The position numbers and the translations under genes are program-made. From assembly GCA_002328835.1 (NCBI GenBank), contig DCWN01000042.1, positions 129,136 through 193,135 of the forward strand: 64,000 bases of DNA. Direction: 5' to 3'. Origin of the DNA: Acidobacteria bacterium UBA2161 (lineage in GTDB: Bacteria > Acidobacteriota > Vicinamibacteria > Vicinamibacterales > UBA823). Position 1 is the first letter of the stretch, and the number at the start of each line of letters is the position of its first letter. Under the pieces are notes generated by a model that did not search any database, was not told the origin of the DNA, and was given only the letters and a program-made list of their open reading frames with translations. This document shows, in pieces, positions 8,014-17,210 of the stretch.

Positions 8014-9098
8014 CAGATTCCTCCAACCGACGAGCGCGGGTGGCTCGCTGCCGAGGACAGCATCTCCCGCGCTTGCTGTAGCCACGTTTGCTTACGCGCC
8101 AGGTCTGCCGTCAGCGGCAACTGCGCCACCCCGATCAGCCGCCGCATCATCTCCACCCCGGCAAACTGCATCACCAGCGTCCGGCTCGCGTCATCGTGCC
8201 GCGTCCCGATTCGCTCGGCATACCCGGTCAACGCTCGGTCGATGATCGCCGACGGCTGATCCGCCAGGCGCAGGTGCGCCACTAGCACCCCGACGTCGAA
8301 CTCGGGCGCCCCGAGGAAGCAGAACTCCGGATCAATGATCCGCGGCCCATCCGCCGTCCGCAGCCAGCTGCCCGGAAAGAAGTCGCCGTGCAGCAGCGAC
8401 CCTCCGTCGCGCAGATAGACGCGTCCCAGACCCTCGACGGCCGCCACGAGAGCCGCATCCTGACGCAGCTCGGCCGCTACCTCCGACAACCCCGGCGTGA
8501 TCGCGTCGAGGTTCAGGCCATTGGAGGCATCCAGCGGCACCTCGAAGATGTGCAGGTGGTTCAGCTCGCGCATCGCGCGGTTCGTGAAGAGGCCATCGTC
8601 CTGAAACCCGGCGAATGCGCGATGCAACGAGGCGAGCATCTCCACCAGGGCGTCCAGGTCGGCCTCGCTCAGCGGCTCGCCGATGTACAGGCCGGTATAA
8701 TCAGTGCCCGAACCCAGGTCTTCCAGCAGGAGCAGCCGCGCCTCGGGTGCGAAGCCCAGGAGTCGCGGCATCCGATCCCGCAGCGCCGGGTACTGCGCCA
8801 TCAACTCGTAGAAGCGCCCTTCGACGACTGCGCGTTCCGGGGGCGCCGGAATGTGGTCGTACTTCTCGACCCATGGCCGCGCTTGCTTGGCAATGAGCGT
8901 GCGCTGCGACGTCTCCACCCGAAGCGTGAGGTTCATGTTCCCCTCACCCGGTTTCGACAGCCGACGCACGGCCTCGTCCGAAGCCAGCCATCCCCTCTCC
9001 CGAAGGAACGCCGCGAGCCCATCCGGGTCGCGTTCATCCAGGAAGAACACACCTGGATGGCTAGCTTCGAAGACCGCCCGCTTGGTCATCGTTGACAT
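8013..9098 (-). CDS. Phosphotransferase of the APH / methylthioribose-kinase-like family
   Basis: A 361-residue kinase of the aminoglycoside phosphotransferase fold. ATP-site Lys71 (LIAKQARPW) is followed by a substrate segment RPWVEKYDHIPAP typical of methylthioribose-kinase-like members. The Brenner box is LLHGDFFPGSW (His237-Asp239) and the metal-binding block is IIDPEFCF (Asp256). It is probably cytoplasmic. The natural substrate is uncertain: MTR kinase is the nearest described activity, but no methionine-salvage genes are nearby. Two in-frame ATGs (9098 and 9089) lie close together and neither has a strong ribosome site. Confidence 0.8.
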   Translation of the reverse strand: MSTMTKRAVFEASHPGVFFLDERDPDGLAAFLRERGWLASDEAVRRLSKPGEGNMNLTLRVETSQRTLIAKQARPWVEKYDHIPAPPERAVVEGRFYELMAQYPALRDRMPRLLGFAPEARLLLLEDLGSGTDYTGLYIGEPLSEADLDALVEMLASLHRAFAGFQDDGLFTNRAMRELNHLHIFEVPLDASNGLNLDAITPGLSEVAAELRQDAALVAAVEGLGRVYLRDGGSLLHGDFFPGSWLRTADGPRIIDPEFCFLGAPEFDVGVLVAHLRLADQPSAIIDRALTGYAERIGTRHDDASRTLVMQFAGVEMMRRLIGVAQLPLTADLARKQTWLQQAREMLSSAASHPRSSVGGI

Positions 9099-9262
9099 CT
9101 GAGAGATCGATCTGTGGGCGCCAGACGCGGCTATCTGTTCGACGCCAGGCGTCTCGCCGGCGGTTCACGCCAACGCGCTCATCCTACTACTTGAATTTCG
9201 CCGCCGGCCTTGTCGCCGCGGAGTACAATGCCCGAGGCGTCATACGACAGTGGAGAGTGGCC

Positions 9263-10447
9263 ATGCGCGACTGGCGACCCGTCAACCCGTGGGACCGTGC
9301 CGTGCTCCGTCTCCTCATCCCACTCGTCCTCATCGCGGCGCCGTCGGCTGCTCAGAAGCGGTTGAGCTGGGACCAGCGAGACGAAGCGGCCCGCCTGGCG
9401 CAGATGGTGGACGCCGTGGCCGACGGGGAATACGCCGGCGGCGATGCCTGGCTGAAGTGGAGCCATCATCTCCTCCGCGGTGAGGACGGCCGCGTCTACA
9501 TCCCGTTCAGTGTCGTGGTCGACGAGGCGCCCGATGCGTTCCATACGGCGAGCGTCTACGTGCGCGTCGCCAAGCATGGCGAGAGCTCCAGGGCAGGCCG
9601 CGAACGGATGCGTCGGAGCCGGCTGACCGGCTTCGACCCAGGTGAAGTCCCCATCAACGTGCCCGAGCGGGACTTCGCGCCGGCTGGCGCGCCCGTGGCC
9701 AGCGAGAACTCGGCGATGCTACGGCTCGCCCATCCCGAGGGCATCGACGAGGCCACCTACCCATTCGAGGACGTCCACTTCATCGATCTCGGCGGCACGA
9801 ACGCTTCGCCCCCGTACACGATTCGCCGCTCGCTCACCGTCGAGCCCGGGGACTACGACGTGTACGTCGCCATTCGAGAGGCGGCCCTCGACGGCACCGC
9901 CAGGCCGGACGCAAAGTCGGCATTGCTCAAGCGACGCCTCCGCGTCCCGGCCTTCGGCGTCGACCGACTCCAACTGAGCAGCGTGATCGTAGCCGACGCC
10001 ATCGACCCGCTCTCCGCACCGTTGTCGCTGGCCGAGCAGCTCGGGCGTCCGTATGCCCTCGGCGGCGCCGAGATCACGCCGGCCCGCGATACGATCTTCG
10101 ATTCACAGGACAACCTGTCGCTCGTGTTCTTCATGTACAACCTGCTCACGGACTCGCGGGGCCGACCGAACGTCACCGTACGCTATACGTTCCACAGCCT
10201 GACCATGGAACGCGTGGAGCCGTTCCGATCGACGGCGCCCCAGGAATTCAACGCCGAGACGCTGCCAGACGGGTTCGACCTGCGTGCCGTCGGCGCGCAG
10301 CTTCCTACGTCGCAGGGCGTCCCGCTCCAATCGTTCCCACAAGGGTCGTACACGCTCCAGATCCAGGTCATCGACCACCTCGCCGACGCCGCCGTCGTCG
10401 AAGACGTATCGTTCGTCGTGATGGAGCCTTCCGGCGTCGAACCCTGA
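9263..10447 (+). CDS. Secreted protein of unknown function
   Basis: A 394-residue protein with a Sec signal (hydrophobic LLIPLVLIAAPSAAQ, cleavage near residue 31). The start at 9263 follows GGAGAGTGG. The mature part is beta-rich with no transmembrane segment, and its second half (PARDTIFDSQDNLSLVFFMYN, then SYTLQIQVIDH) reads like the bacterial surface domains that follow GWxTD proteins in Acidobacteriota. The GWxTD motif itself is absent. No catalytic pattern is visible. It is 11 bp upstream of threonine synthase, on the same strand, with no obvious functional link. Confidence 0.65.
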   Translation: MRDWRPVNPWDRAVLRLLIPLVLIAAPSAAQKRLSWDQRDEAARLAQMVDAVADGEYAGGDAWLKWSHHLLRGEDGRVYIPFSVVVDEAPDAFHTASVYVRVAKHGESSRAGRERMRRSRLTGFDPGEVPINVPERDFAPAGAPVASENSAMLRLAHPEGIDEATYPFEDVHFIDLGGTNASPPYTIRRSLTVEPGDYDVYVAIREAALDGTARPDAKSALLKRRLRVPAFGVDRLQLSSVIVADAIDPLSAPLSLAEQLGRPYALGGAEITPARDTIFDSQDNLSLVFFMYNLLTDSRGRPNVTVRYTFHSLTMERVEPFRSTAPQEFNAETLPDGFDLRAVGAQLPTSQGVPLQSFPQGSYTLQIQVIDHLADAAVVEDVSFVVMEPSGVEP

Positions 10448-10458
10448 GGCCGCCTGAG

Positions 10459-11805
10459 ATGGAATATCGCGCCGTCTTTCGTTGCATCGCCGGGTGCCAC
10501 GGCGACCACGCCGTGATGCAGCCGATCTATCGCTGCCCAACCTGCGGGGATCTGCTGGAAGTGGTGCACGATCTCGATGCCCTGCGGCACCGCTCAGCCC
10601 CGGCCTGGATGCAGCTCTTCGATCAGCGATACAAGCGTACGGTCTGGCCCTACGGCTCGGCCGTGTGGGGCAAGAAGGAATGGGTCTGCCCCGAACTCGC
10701 CGACGACAACATCGTGTCGATGGATGAAGGTGGGACCAACCTGCTGTGGGCGGAGCGCTTCGGTCGCGAGATCGGTGTCGACGACCTCTGGATCAAGCTC
10801 TGCGGCAACTCGCATACCGGTTCTTTCAAGGACCTCGGCATGACGGTCCTGGTCTCAGTCGTCCGACAGATGATGCGCTCGGGACGGACGCTCCAGGCAG
10901 TCGCGTGCGCCTCCACCGGCGATACCTCGGCCGCGCTGGCTGCCTACGCAGCCGCCGCGGCCATTCCTGCCCTGGTCATCCTGCCGCGCGGCAAGGTATC
11001 CGAGGCTCAACTCCTGCAACCGCTGGCCAACGGCGCCACGGTGCTCGCGCTCGATACCGATTTCGATGGCTGCATGGCGATCGTCCAGCGCCTCGCTGAA
11101 GAAGAGCGCATCTATCTCGCGAATTCGATGAACAGCCTCCGACTCGAGGGCCAGAAGACGGTCGCGGTCGAGATCGTTCAGCAGTTCGATTGGGAAGTCC
11201 CCGATGTCCTCGTGATTCCGGGCGGGAACCTCGGGAACGTCAGCGCCCTGGGTGCCGGCCTCGACCTGATGGAAGCCCTTGGCCTGACCCGGAAGCGTCC
11301 CAAGATCGTCGTGGCCCAGGCGGCCAAGGCGAATCCGCTCTATCTCGCCTACCAGCAGGACTGGCGATTCGAGCCGGTCCATGCCGAGCCGACCCAGGCC
11401 TCCGCTATTCAGATCGGGAATCCCGTTTCAATCAAGAAGGCGATCCGGACCCTGCAGCGCTACGACGGCGTCGTGGAGCAGGCGAGCGAGACGGAACTGG
11501 CCGATGCCGCCGCGCGGGCCGACCTCACCGGCATGTTCAACTGCCCTCATACGGGCGTGGCACTCGCGGCGCTCGTCAAACTGCGCGACCGCGGGCAGAT
11601 CGCGAAGACCGATCGCGTCGTCGTCATCTCCACGGCGAACGGCCTCAAGTTCACCGACTTCAAGCGAGCGTACCACGCCCGCACCCTGGCCGATGTCGAA
11701 CCGGCCCACGCGCGACGCGCGATCGATCTGCCGAACGACTATGCCGCGGTCTGCGACGCCGTCGATCGCGCGGCCTCTCAGACATCGCTCCACCCCGTCT
11801 CCTGA
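10459..11805 (+). CDS. thrC: Threonine synthase
   Basis: A 448-residue PLP enzyme converting O-phosphohomoserine to threonine. The N-terminus carries a small zinc-ribbon-like segment (C9, C13, C26, C29), as in many archaeal and bacterial type-2 threonine synthases. The PLP lysine is Lys124 in SHTGSFKDLG; the phosphate-site stretch is ASTGDTSAALAAY; IPGGNLGNVSA gives the glycine-rich PLP-phosphate loop. It is cytoplasmic. It faces threonine dehydratase across only 7 bp, so the enzymes making and consuming threonine are convergent neighbours. Confidence 0.93.
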   Translation: MEYRAVFRCIAGCHGDHAVMQPIYRCPTCGDLLEVVHDLDALRHRSAPAWMQLFDQRYKRTVWPYGSAVWGKKEWVCPELADDNIVSMDEGGTNLLWAERFGREIGVDDLWIKLCGNSHTGSFKDLGMTVLVSVVRQMMRSGRTLQAVACASTGDTSAALAAYAAAAAIPALVILPRGKVSEAQLLQPLANGATVLALDTDFDGCMAIVQRLAEEERIYLANSMNSLRLEGQKTVAVEIVQQFDWEVPDVLVIPGGNLGNVSALGAGLDLMEALGLTRKRPKIVVAQAAKANPLYLAYQQDWRFEPVHAEPTQASAIQIGNPVSIKKAIRTLQRYDGVVEQASETELADAAARADLTGMFNCPHTGVALAALVKLRDRGQIAKTDRVVVISTANGLKFTDFKRAYHARTLADVEPAHARRAIDLPNDYAAVCDAVDRAASQTSLHPVS

Positions 11806-11812
11806 CGGACGT

Positions 11813-13363
11813 TCAGGACAGAAAGAGCGAGTACGCGGCGTTGTCGGGCTCTGGATGGTAGGGATAGCCCAGGCCGTCGAGAAACTCCCCGAAGGCGGCA
11901 CGTTCATCCGAGGGCACCTCGAATGCCGCCAGGACCCGGCCGAAGTCCGCCCCGTGATTCCGGTAGTGAAACAGGCTGATGTTCCACCGGCCGCCGAGGC
12001 GCTCGAGGAACTGCATCAGCGCGCCCGGTCGCTCTGGGAACTCGAACCGGCACAGCTGTTCGTTCTCGACGTCAGGTGCCCGCCCACCCACCATGTGTCG
12101 CACGTGCAGCTTGGCGACCTCGTTGTCCGACAGATCGACCGTGGCGTAGCCCTCCGCAGTCAAGCGCTCGGCCAGTTCCTGCGCGTCGGCCTTCGACCGG
12201 ATCGTCACGCCGACGAAGATGTGGGCCTCGGCGCGCCCGCTCAAGCGATAGTTGAACTCGGTGACGACCCGGCGGCCAACCGCCGCACAGAATTCCCTGA
12301 ACGCGCCGGGGCGCTCCGGAATGGTCACGGCCAGCACCGCCTCCCGCGCCTCGCCCAGCTCGGCCCGCTCCGCCACGAAACGCAGCCTGTCGAAGTTCAT
12401 GTTGGCGCCGCTCAGGATCGCGACCAGATGCCGGCCGCGAATCTGCTCCCGCTCGACGTAGGTCTTCAGCCCCGCGACGCCCAGAGCGCCCGCCGGCTCC
12501 ATCACGCTGCGTGTGTCGTCAAAGATGTCCTTGAGAGCCGCGCAGATCTCGTCGTTCGACACCCGGATGACCTCGTCCACGGTCCGCTGCACCACGGCCA
12601 TCGTGAACTCACCGACTTCCCGCACCGCCACGCCGTCGGCGAAGATGCCTACCGAATCGAGGATCACGCGCTTGCCGGCCGCCATCGATTGAAACATCGC
12701 GTCGGCCTCGAACGGCTCCACGCCGACGATCCGGATCTCCGGACGCAGGGCTTTGATGAACGCCCCGATCCCGGCAATGAGGCCGCCGCCGCCGATCGGC
12801 ACGAAGATGACGTCCGGCAGCTCACGGCTCTGCCTGACGATCTCGTCGCCGATCGTGCCCTGCCCCGCCACGACCAACGGATCGTCGAACGGATGCACGA
12901 ACGTCATTCCGGTCTCTTCGACCAGGGCGTCGCAACGCGCCTTCGCCTCGCCAAAGGTGTCGCCGTCGAGAATCACCTCCGCGCCCATCTCGACGACGGC
13001 GTCGACTTTGATCGCCGGAGTCGTTCGCGGCATGACGATCACGGCCCGAATGCCCAACCGCTTCGCGGCGAAGGCCACGCCCTGCGCGTGGTTGCCGGCG
13101 CTGGCCGTCACGATGCCACTCTTGCGCTCTGCCTCCGAGAGCTGAACGATCTTGTTGTAGGCGCCGCGAACCTTGAAGCTGAAGATCGGCTGAAGGTCTT
13201 CGCGCTTCAGTGACACCTGATTGCCTAGGCGGGCGCTGAGCTTGGCCGCCGCGTCCAGCGGCGTCTCGCGGGCGACGTCGTAGACGCGGCTCGTCAGAAT
13301 CTGTCGAAGGAGTTCGTCGAGGGCAACTGGCCCGCCGGGGCGGTCGTGACCGGGGTCGATCAT
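11813..13363 (-). CDS. ilvA: Threonine dehydratase (biosynthetic, two ACT-like regulatory domains)
   Basis: A 516-residue enzyme, the same size as E. coli IlvA, that deaminates threonine to 2-oxobutanoate for isoleucine synthesis. The PLP lysine is Lys64 in FSFKVRGAYN; IGGGGLIAG is the PLP-phosphate loop. The C-terminal third holds two ACT-like repeats (FPERPGAFREF-like and FPERPGALMQF), which in the family sense isoleucine and valine, so allosteric feedback is expected. The ATG at 13363 was chosen because the frame upstream is Arg/Pro-rich and not conserved in character. The gap 13364-13649 holds both divergent promoters but no clear hexamers. Confidence 0.93.
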   Translation of the reverse strand: MIDPGHDRPGGPVALDELLRQILTSRVYDVARETPLDAAAKLSARLGNQVSLKREDLQPIFSFKVRGAYNKIVQLSEAERKSGIVTASAGNHAQGVAFAAKRLGIRAVIVMPRTTPAIKVDAVVEMGAEVILDGDTFGEAKARCDALVEETGMTFVHPFDDPLVVAGQGTIGDEIVRQSRELPDVIFVPIGGGGLIAGIGAFIKALRPEIRIVGVEPFEADAMFQSMAAGKRVILDSVGIFADGVAVREVGEFTMAVVQRTVDEVIRVSNDEICAALKDIFDDTRSVMEPAGALGVAGLKTYVEREQIRGRHLVAILSGANMNFDRLRFVAERAELGEAREAVLAVTIPERPGAFREFCAAVGRRVVTEFNYRLSGRAEAHIFVGVTIRSKADAQELAERLTAEGYATVDLSDNEVAKLHVRHMVGGRAPDVENEQLCRFEFPERPGALMQFLERLGGRWNISLFHYRNHGADFGRVLAAFEVPSDERAAFGEFLDGLGYPYHPEPDNAAYSLFLS

Positions 13364-13649
13364 TCGCGTCGCTCGTGTCAGGTCGCCGGGTCCGCGCGCC
13401 GGCACGGGGTCAAGAGAGCGGGAGGCGGGCTGGACGGAGCGTACGCCGCCGCCGCGCCTGGCGTCGCGTCCGCGAACCGCTCCACACGAACTTGCCGCGA
13501 GCACCCATCACTAGTGATTGTCGGCTCGACGGCACGATGAGTTGATTCTCCCCGCACTATCCGTGGCGCCTTCCGCGACGCCCCGCGGACACCGTGTGCT
13601 AATCTGGGCAACGCGCGGCAGTCCTGCCGCGTCAGGGTACCAGACGCAG

Positions 13650-14816
13650 ATGAGATCAGCCGCCGACGTCGTCATCATCGGTGGTGGCTGCATGGGCACC
13701 AGCACCGCCTACCACCTCTCCCGCCTCGGCATCACGAACGTCGTCCTCATCGAGCGCGAGCGGCAGTTGGCCACCGGGTCCACCCGTCGGAACGCCGGAG
13801 GCGTGCGGCACCAGTTCTCCACCCCGGAGAACATCGCTTTCTCGATTGAATCGATCCGCCTCATGGAACGTTTCGAGGACGAGGTTGGCTACCCGATGGA
13901 CTTTCATCAGGATGGCTACCTGTTTCTCCTCTCGACGCCGGAGTCCGTCTCCACGTTCAAGGAGAACATCGCCCTGCAGCGACGACTGGGTGTCGAGGCC
14001 GATCTGCTCACGCCGGCCGACGCCGCGCGCCTGGCTCCCGGGCTCAACGTCGACGGCGTCATCGCCGCCAGCTACTGCGCCCGCGATGGCATCGCCGACC
14101 CCAACGGCCTCACCACCGGCTTCGCCCGGGCGGCCCAAGCCGCCGGCGTCGAGATCGAACGCGACACGGAGGCCACCGGCATCACCGTCGAGGCCAACCG
14201 GATCACCGCCGTCGCGACCACGCGCGGCACCATTGCGACCCCCATCGTGGTCAACGCCGCCGGGCCGCACGCCGCGTCCGTCGCGAAGCTGGCTGGCGTG
14301 GAACTGCCGGTCGAACCGCTTCGACGCCACATCTTCATTGCCCAGCCGCCGGGCTCCGCCGTCGCCGGCGTCGACTTCCCCGCAACGCACATCATGGCGA
14401 TCGACTTCGCCACCTCGTTCTACTTCCATCGCGAGGGTGCGAACATCTTCTTCGGCATGGGCGATCCCGACGAGGTGCCCGGCTTTGACATGACCGTGCA
14501 ATGGGACTTTCTCGATTCGGTCGTGGAAGTCGCGTTGACCCGCCTGCCGGTGCTCGCCGAGGGTACGGTCTCGCACGCCTGGGCCGGGCTCTACGCTATG
14601 TCGCCGGACGCCAACGCAATCATCGGCCCCGCGGGTCAGGTCGACGGGCTCTACCTGATCAACGGCTTCAGCGGCCACGGCTTCCAGCACGCTCCGGCCG
14701 TCGGGCGCCATCTGGCAACGCTGATCGCCGGTCACCGCTCCGACGTCGATCTCGGGTCGTTCGCCCTCGACCGGGTCTCGACCGGAGAAACCCATCCAGA
14801 GGCCAACGTCGTCTGA
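13650..14816 (+). CDS. FAD-dependent oxidoreductase, DAO / sarcosine-oxidase-beta-like
   Basis: A 388-residue flavoprotein of the D-amino-acid oxidase fold. The Rossmann motif is VVIIGGGCMGTS (GxGxxG at 11-16), followed by IERE at the end of strand 2 and the substrate-side block STRRNAGGVRHQFS, typical of SoxB/glycine-oxidase relatives. A C-terminal SGHGFQHAPAVG closes the FAD site. There is no signal peptide, so it is cytoplasmic. The likely substrate is a secondary or D-amine. It is the first of five plus-strand genes packed with gaps of 14 to 31 bp and one overlap. Its presence ahead of glycan-degrading genes is unexplained. Confidence 0.85.
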   Translation: MRSAADVVIIGGGCMGTSTAYHLSRLGITNVVLIERERQLATGSTRRNAGGVRHQFSTPENIAFSIESIRLMERFEDEVGYPMDFHQDGYLFLLSTPESVSTFKENIALQRRLGVEADLLTPADAARLAPGLNVDGVIAASYCARDGIADPNGLTTGFARAAQAAGVEIERDTEATGITVEANRITAVATTRGTIATPIVVNAAGPHAASVAKLAGVELPVEPLRRHIFIAQPPGSAVAGVDFPATHIMAIDFATSFYFHREGANIFFGMGDPDEVPGFDMTVQWDFLDSVVEVALTRLPVLAEGTVSHAWAGLYAMSPDANAIIGPAGQVDGLYLINGFSGHGFQHAPAVGRHLATLIAGHRSDVDLGSFALDRVSTGETHPEANVV

Positions 14817-14830
14817 CGGGCCCTTCGCCG

Positions 14831-17179
14831 ATGCCCGATCCAACTACGTCTTCACGTTCCCCGCTGACCCGTCGTCACTTCCTCGCGCTGGGAACCGGGG
14901 CTGCTCTGGTCTCGGCATCGACCGGCTGCGCGCGTGCCAACGGGAGGCCAACATGGAGCAACCTTCGTGTTGTCGACGGCATCGACGACGCGGTCAGCCG
15001 GGCCACGCTTGCCGACGCCGCCTCGCTCTTGCGCGACGCAGGTGCGGTGGTGGGCCCGACCGCCTCCGCGGTTGGACCCGATAGCCTGCTCCTCACCACG
15101 AACGCCTCGGCGGCCACGACTTCGGCCTGGCGGTGCGCCAGCCGGGCGCCTGGGGCCTACCGCCTCCTGTCGCCGCCCGACGGGCCGGCGATCGTCGTCT
15201 GCGGAGCGGACGGCGAGGGCGCGCGCAACGGCCTGTACGCCTGGCTCGCATCGCTCGGCTTCGGCTTCTTCCGCGATGGCGAGACGCTGCCGTCGCTCGC
15301 CCGCGAGGCGACCGTGCCCCCGGTCGGCGACCACGAGGTGGCCCCGGCGTTTCGGTGGCGCGGGGACATGATCTGGGACAACTACCTCGGACCGCGGCGG
15401 TTCTGCGCCGCGGCCTGGGACGACGCCGACTGGGAGCGCGCCCTGCTCTTCATGGCGCGTAGCGGCCTGAACTTCCTCGAGTTCTATCCACCGATGGAGG
15501 CGGTCTTCCATCGCGCGTTTCCTGAGGCGGTCGGCCTCGACCACGGCGCCGTGTGGGGCTCGTCGGCGAAGGAGGCGATCGCCCAGCGAGCCCTGGCGCG
15601 TGGCCGGGAACTCGGCATCCAGTTCATGTACGTGATCGCCTACGGCGCGCTTCCCGACGCCGTACGCGCACTCCATCCCGATCTCGAATGGCGCGGCGGC
15701 TTCCTCTGCGCGCATCAGCCAGAGCTGCGGGCATTCACGACCAGTGTCTGGCGGGAACTCGTCGCCACGTTCGGCACGGATCACCTCTACGCCATCCGCC
15801 ACCGGGGCGAGGAGGGCCAGTCCTACAGCGATCCCTGTCGATCGGTCACCAAGGCCGATGGCTTCAACCAGGCCTTCGAGGTCCTGCGAACGGTCGATCC
15901 TCAAGCGACGCCAACCGCCTGGACCTGGGCCGAAGAGATCCCCGATCTGTTCGAGGCGTTGCCCGATCAGATTCACGCGGCGCACATTCGACATGGGATG
16001 GGCGGAATGTTCGACGACGTGGGGATCGGACGGGAGCAGGCCGATGGCCGCCCCGACATTCCTGCCGGTCGGGTCTGGCTCTCGGGCCAGTTCACCGTCT
16101 TCAGCGGCGCTGACACCTTGCTCCAAACAGCCTGGTCGGACGGGCGCAGCCTCGCGCGCGATGCGCGCGCCGCCACCGCCGACCCGACATGCCGCGGGTA
16201 CTTCCAGTGGCCCGAGTGGTCCGATACCTCACCGTGGCTGTCGGAGATCATCCGCCGTCTTGCCTGGGATCCGCGCGGGTTCGTGCAGGACCTCGCGTTG
16301 GAGCAGTTCGCCGCCGCCCGACATGGCCCGGCGGCGGACGCGTTTCTGGCCGGCTTCCGGCCCCTCCTCGCCGCCGGTAACGCGCGCGTCGTAGCGACCC
16401 CGCGCAAGCGCCTCCTCGTCCCCTACTTCCTTGCGCCGGACCAGCTTCGGCTACTCATCGACACACGTTCCGGCCTCGCCACGATGGCGGCCGGCGGCGG
16501 CCGCGCCGCCGTGCCCGCGCTCTTCGGACGCGACCTGACGGACCTGACGACCTGGGTCGCCCTCAGGCAGGCCCACGTTCTCGAAGCCGCCGCGTCACGC
16601 GCGCATGCCGCCGGTGACGCGGAGGCCACGCGACGCTGGCTCGAGGCCGCCGAGGCGACGTGGGCGGCCCTCGGCCGCGCGCTCGCGTCGTATCCCGAAC
16701 TCTCCCTGGTCGAAACGGCCCGCCGGATCGGCACGACCGCGGCCCTCTCGAACCGCGCCGTCGATTCGCTCTGGACGCTCGGATGCGACTTCTACAACGG
16801 CTACCCCCTGGTGCTCTCGCCCGAGGCGGTCGAACTCGTCTACCTCGAACAGACCCGCGCGCTCCGGCGCCTGCTATCGGCAAGCGCGTCGCCCGACCCG
16901 CTCGACAGGCCCGGCTGGTTCTGGCACGATTTCCCCGACCTAGCCTGGGCCGACCGCGTCCGCGAGCTGCCTCGCGAGGATGCAGCCAGGTTCGAGGCGG
17001 TGATGCGCGAACGCTTCGCGGCCGCGCTGGGACCGGCTTCGCCGCCCGCGGCCACGCCCACCGGTGGCCCGATCGTGGCCGCTTCCCCGAGCGATGGCGA
17101 CCTGGGCACGCGCATCGGTACGGTAGAGGCTCTCGTGGGGCTCGAACTCCCCACATCGTCGACGTTGGCGGACACCTAA
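14831..17179 (+). CDS. Tat-exported glycoside hydrolase, GH89 (alpha-N-acetylglucosaminidase)-like
   Basis: A 782-residue protein with a Tat signal (TRRHF at 13-17) that also has a possible lipobox (STGCA). Residues 40-150 look like the non-catalytic domain found before GH20/GH67/GH89 barrels (IVVCGADGEGARNGLYAWLASLGFGFF). The next part, MIWDNYLGP, then DDADWERALLFMARSGLNFLEF, matches the NAGLU pattern in which a W/D segment precedes a 'MALNGIN' helix. FGTDHLYAIRHRGEEG corresponds to the position of a catalytic Glu. I call it GH89-like with moderate confidence; GH67/GH115-like is the alternative. Next to a glycosylasparaginase, an N-glycan role is sensible. Confidence 0.6.
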   Translation: MPDPTTSSRSPLTRRHFLALGTGAALVSASTGCARANGRPTWSNLRVVDGIDDAVSRATLADAASLLRDAGAVVGPTASAVGPDSLLLTTNASAATTSAWRCASRAPGAYRLLSPPDGPAIVVCGADGEGARNGLYAWLASLGFGFFRDGETLPSLAREATVPPVGDHEVAPAFRWRGDMIWDNYLGPRRFCAAAWDDADWERALLFMARSGLNFLEFYPPMEAVFHRAFPEAVGLDHGAVWGSSAKEAIAQRALARGRELGIQFMYVIAYGALPDAVRALHPDLEWRGGFLCAHQPELRAFTTSVWRELVATFGTDHLYAIRHRGEEGQSYSDPCRSVTKADGFNQAFEVLRTVDPQATPTAWTWAEEIPDLFEALPDQIHAAHIRHGMGGMFDDVGIGREQADGRPDIPAGRVWLSGQFTVFSGADTLLQTAWSDGRSLARDARAATADPTCRGYFQWPEWSDTSPWLSEIIRRLAWDPRGFVQDLALEQFAAARHGPAADAFLAGFRPLLAAGNARVVATPRKRLLVPYFLAPDQLRLLIDTRSGLATMAAGGGRAAVPALFGRDLTDLTTWVALRQAHVLEAAASRAHAAGDAEATRRWLEAAEATWAALGRALASYPELSLVETARRIGTTAALSNRAVDSLWTLGCDFYNGYPLVLSPEAVELVYLEQTRALRRLLSASASPDPLDRPGWFWHDFPDLAWADRVRELPREDAARFEAVMRERFAAALGPASPPAATPTGGPIVAASPSDGDLGTRIGTVEALVGLELPTSSTLADT

Positions 17180-17210
17180 CCGCCGTCGATCACACGACAC
17201 AGGAGGACAG

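Noticed and set aside
8013..9098. Aminoglycoside resistance kinase
   Set aside because: The RPWVEKYDHI block and Brenner box are closer to methylthioribose-kinase-like proteins; nothing points to drug resistance.
11381..13213. Long plus-strand open frame opposite ilvA, continuing past thrC
   Set aside because: It is antisense to two strongly conserved enzymes, Arg/His-rich, and without domain features. High GC makes such shadows common.
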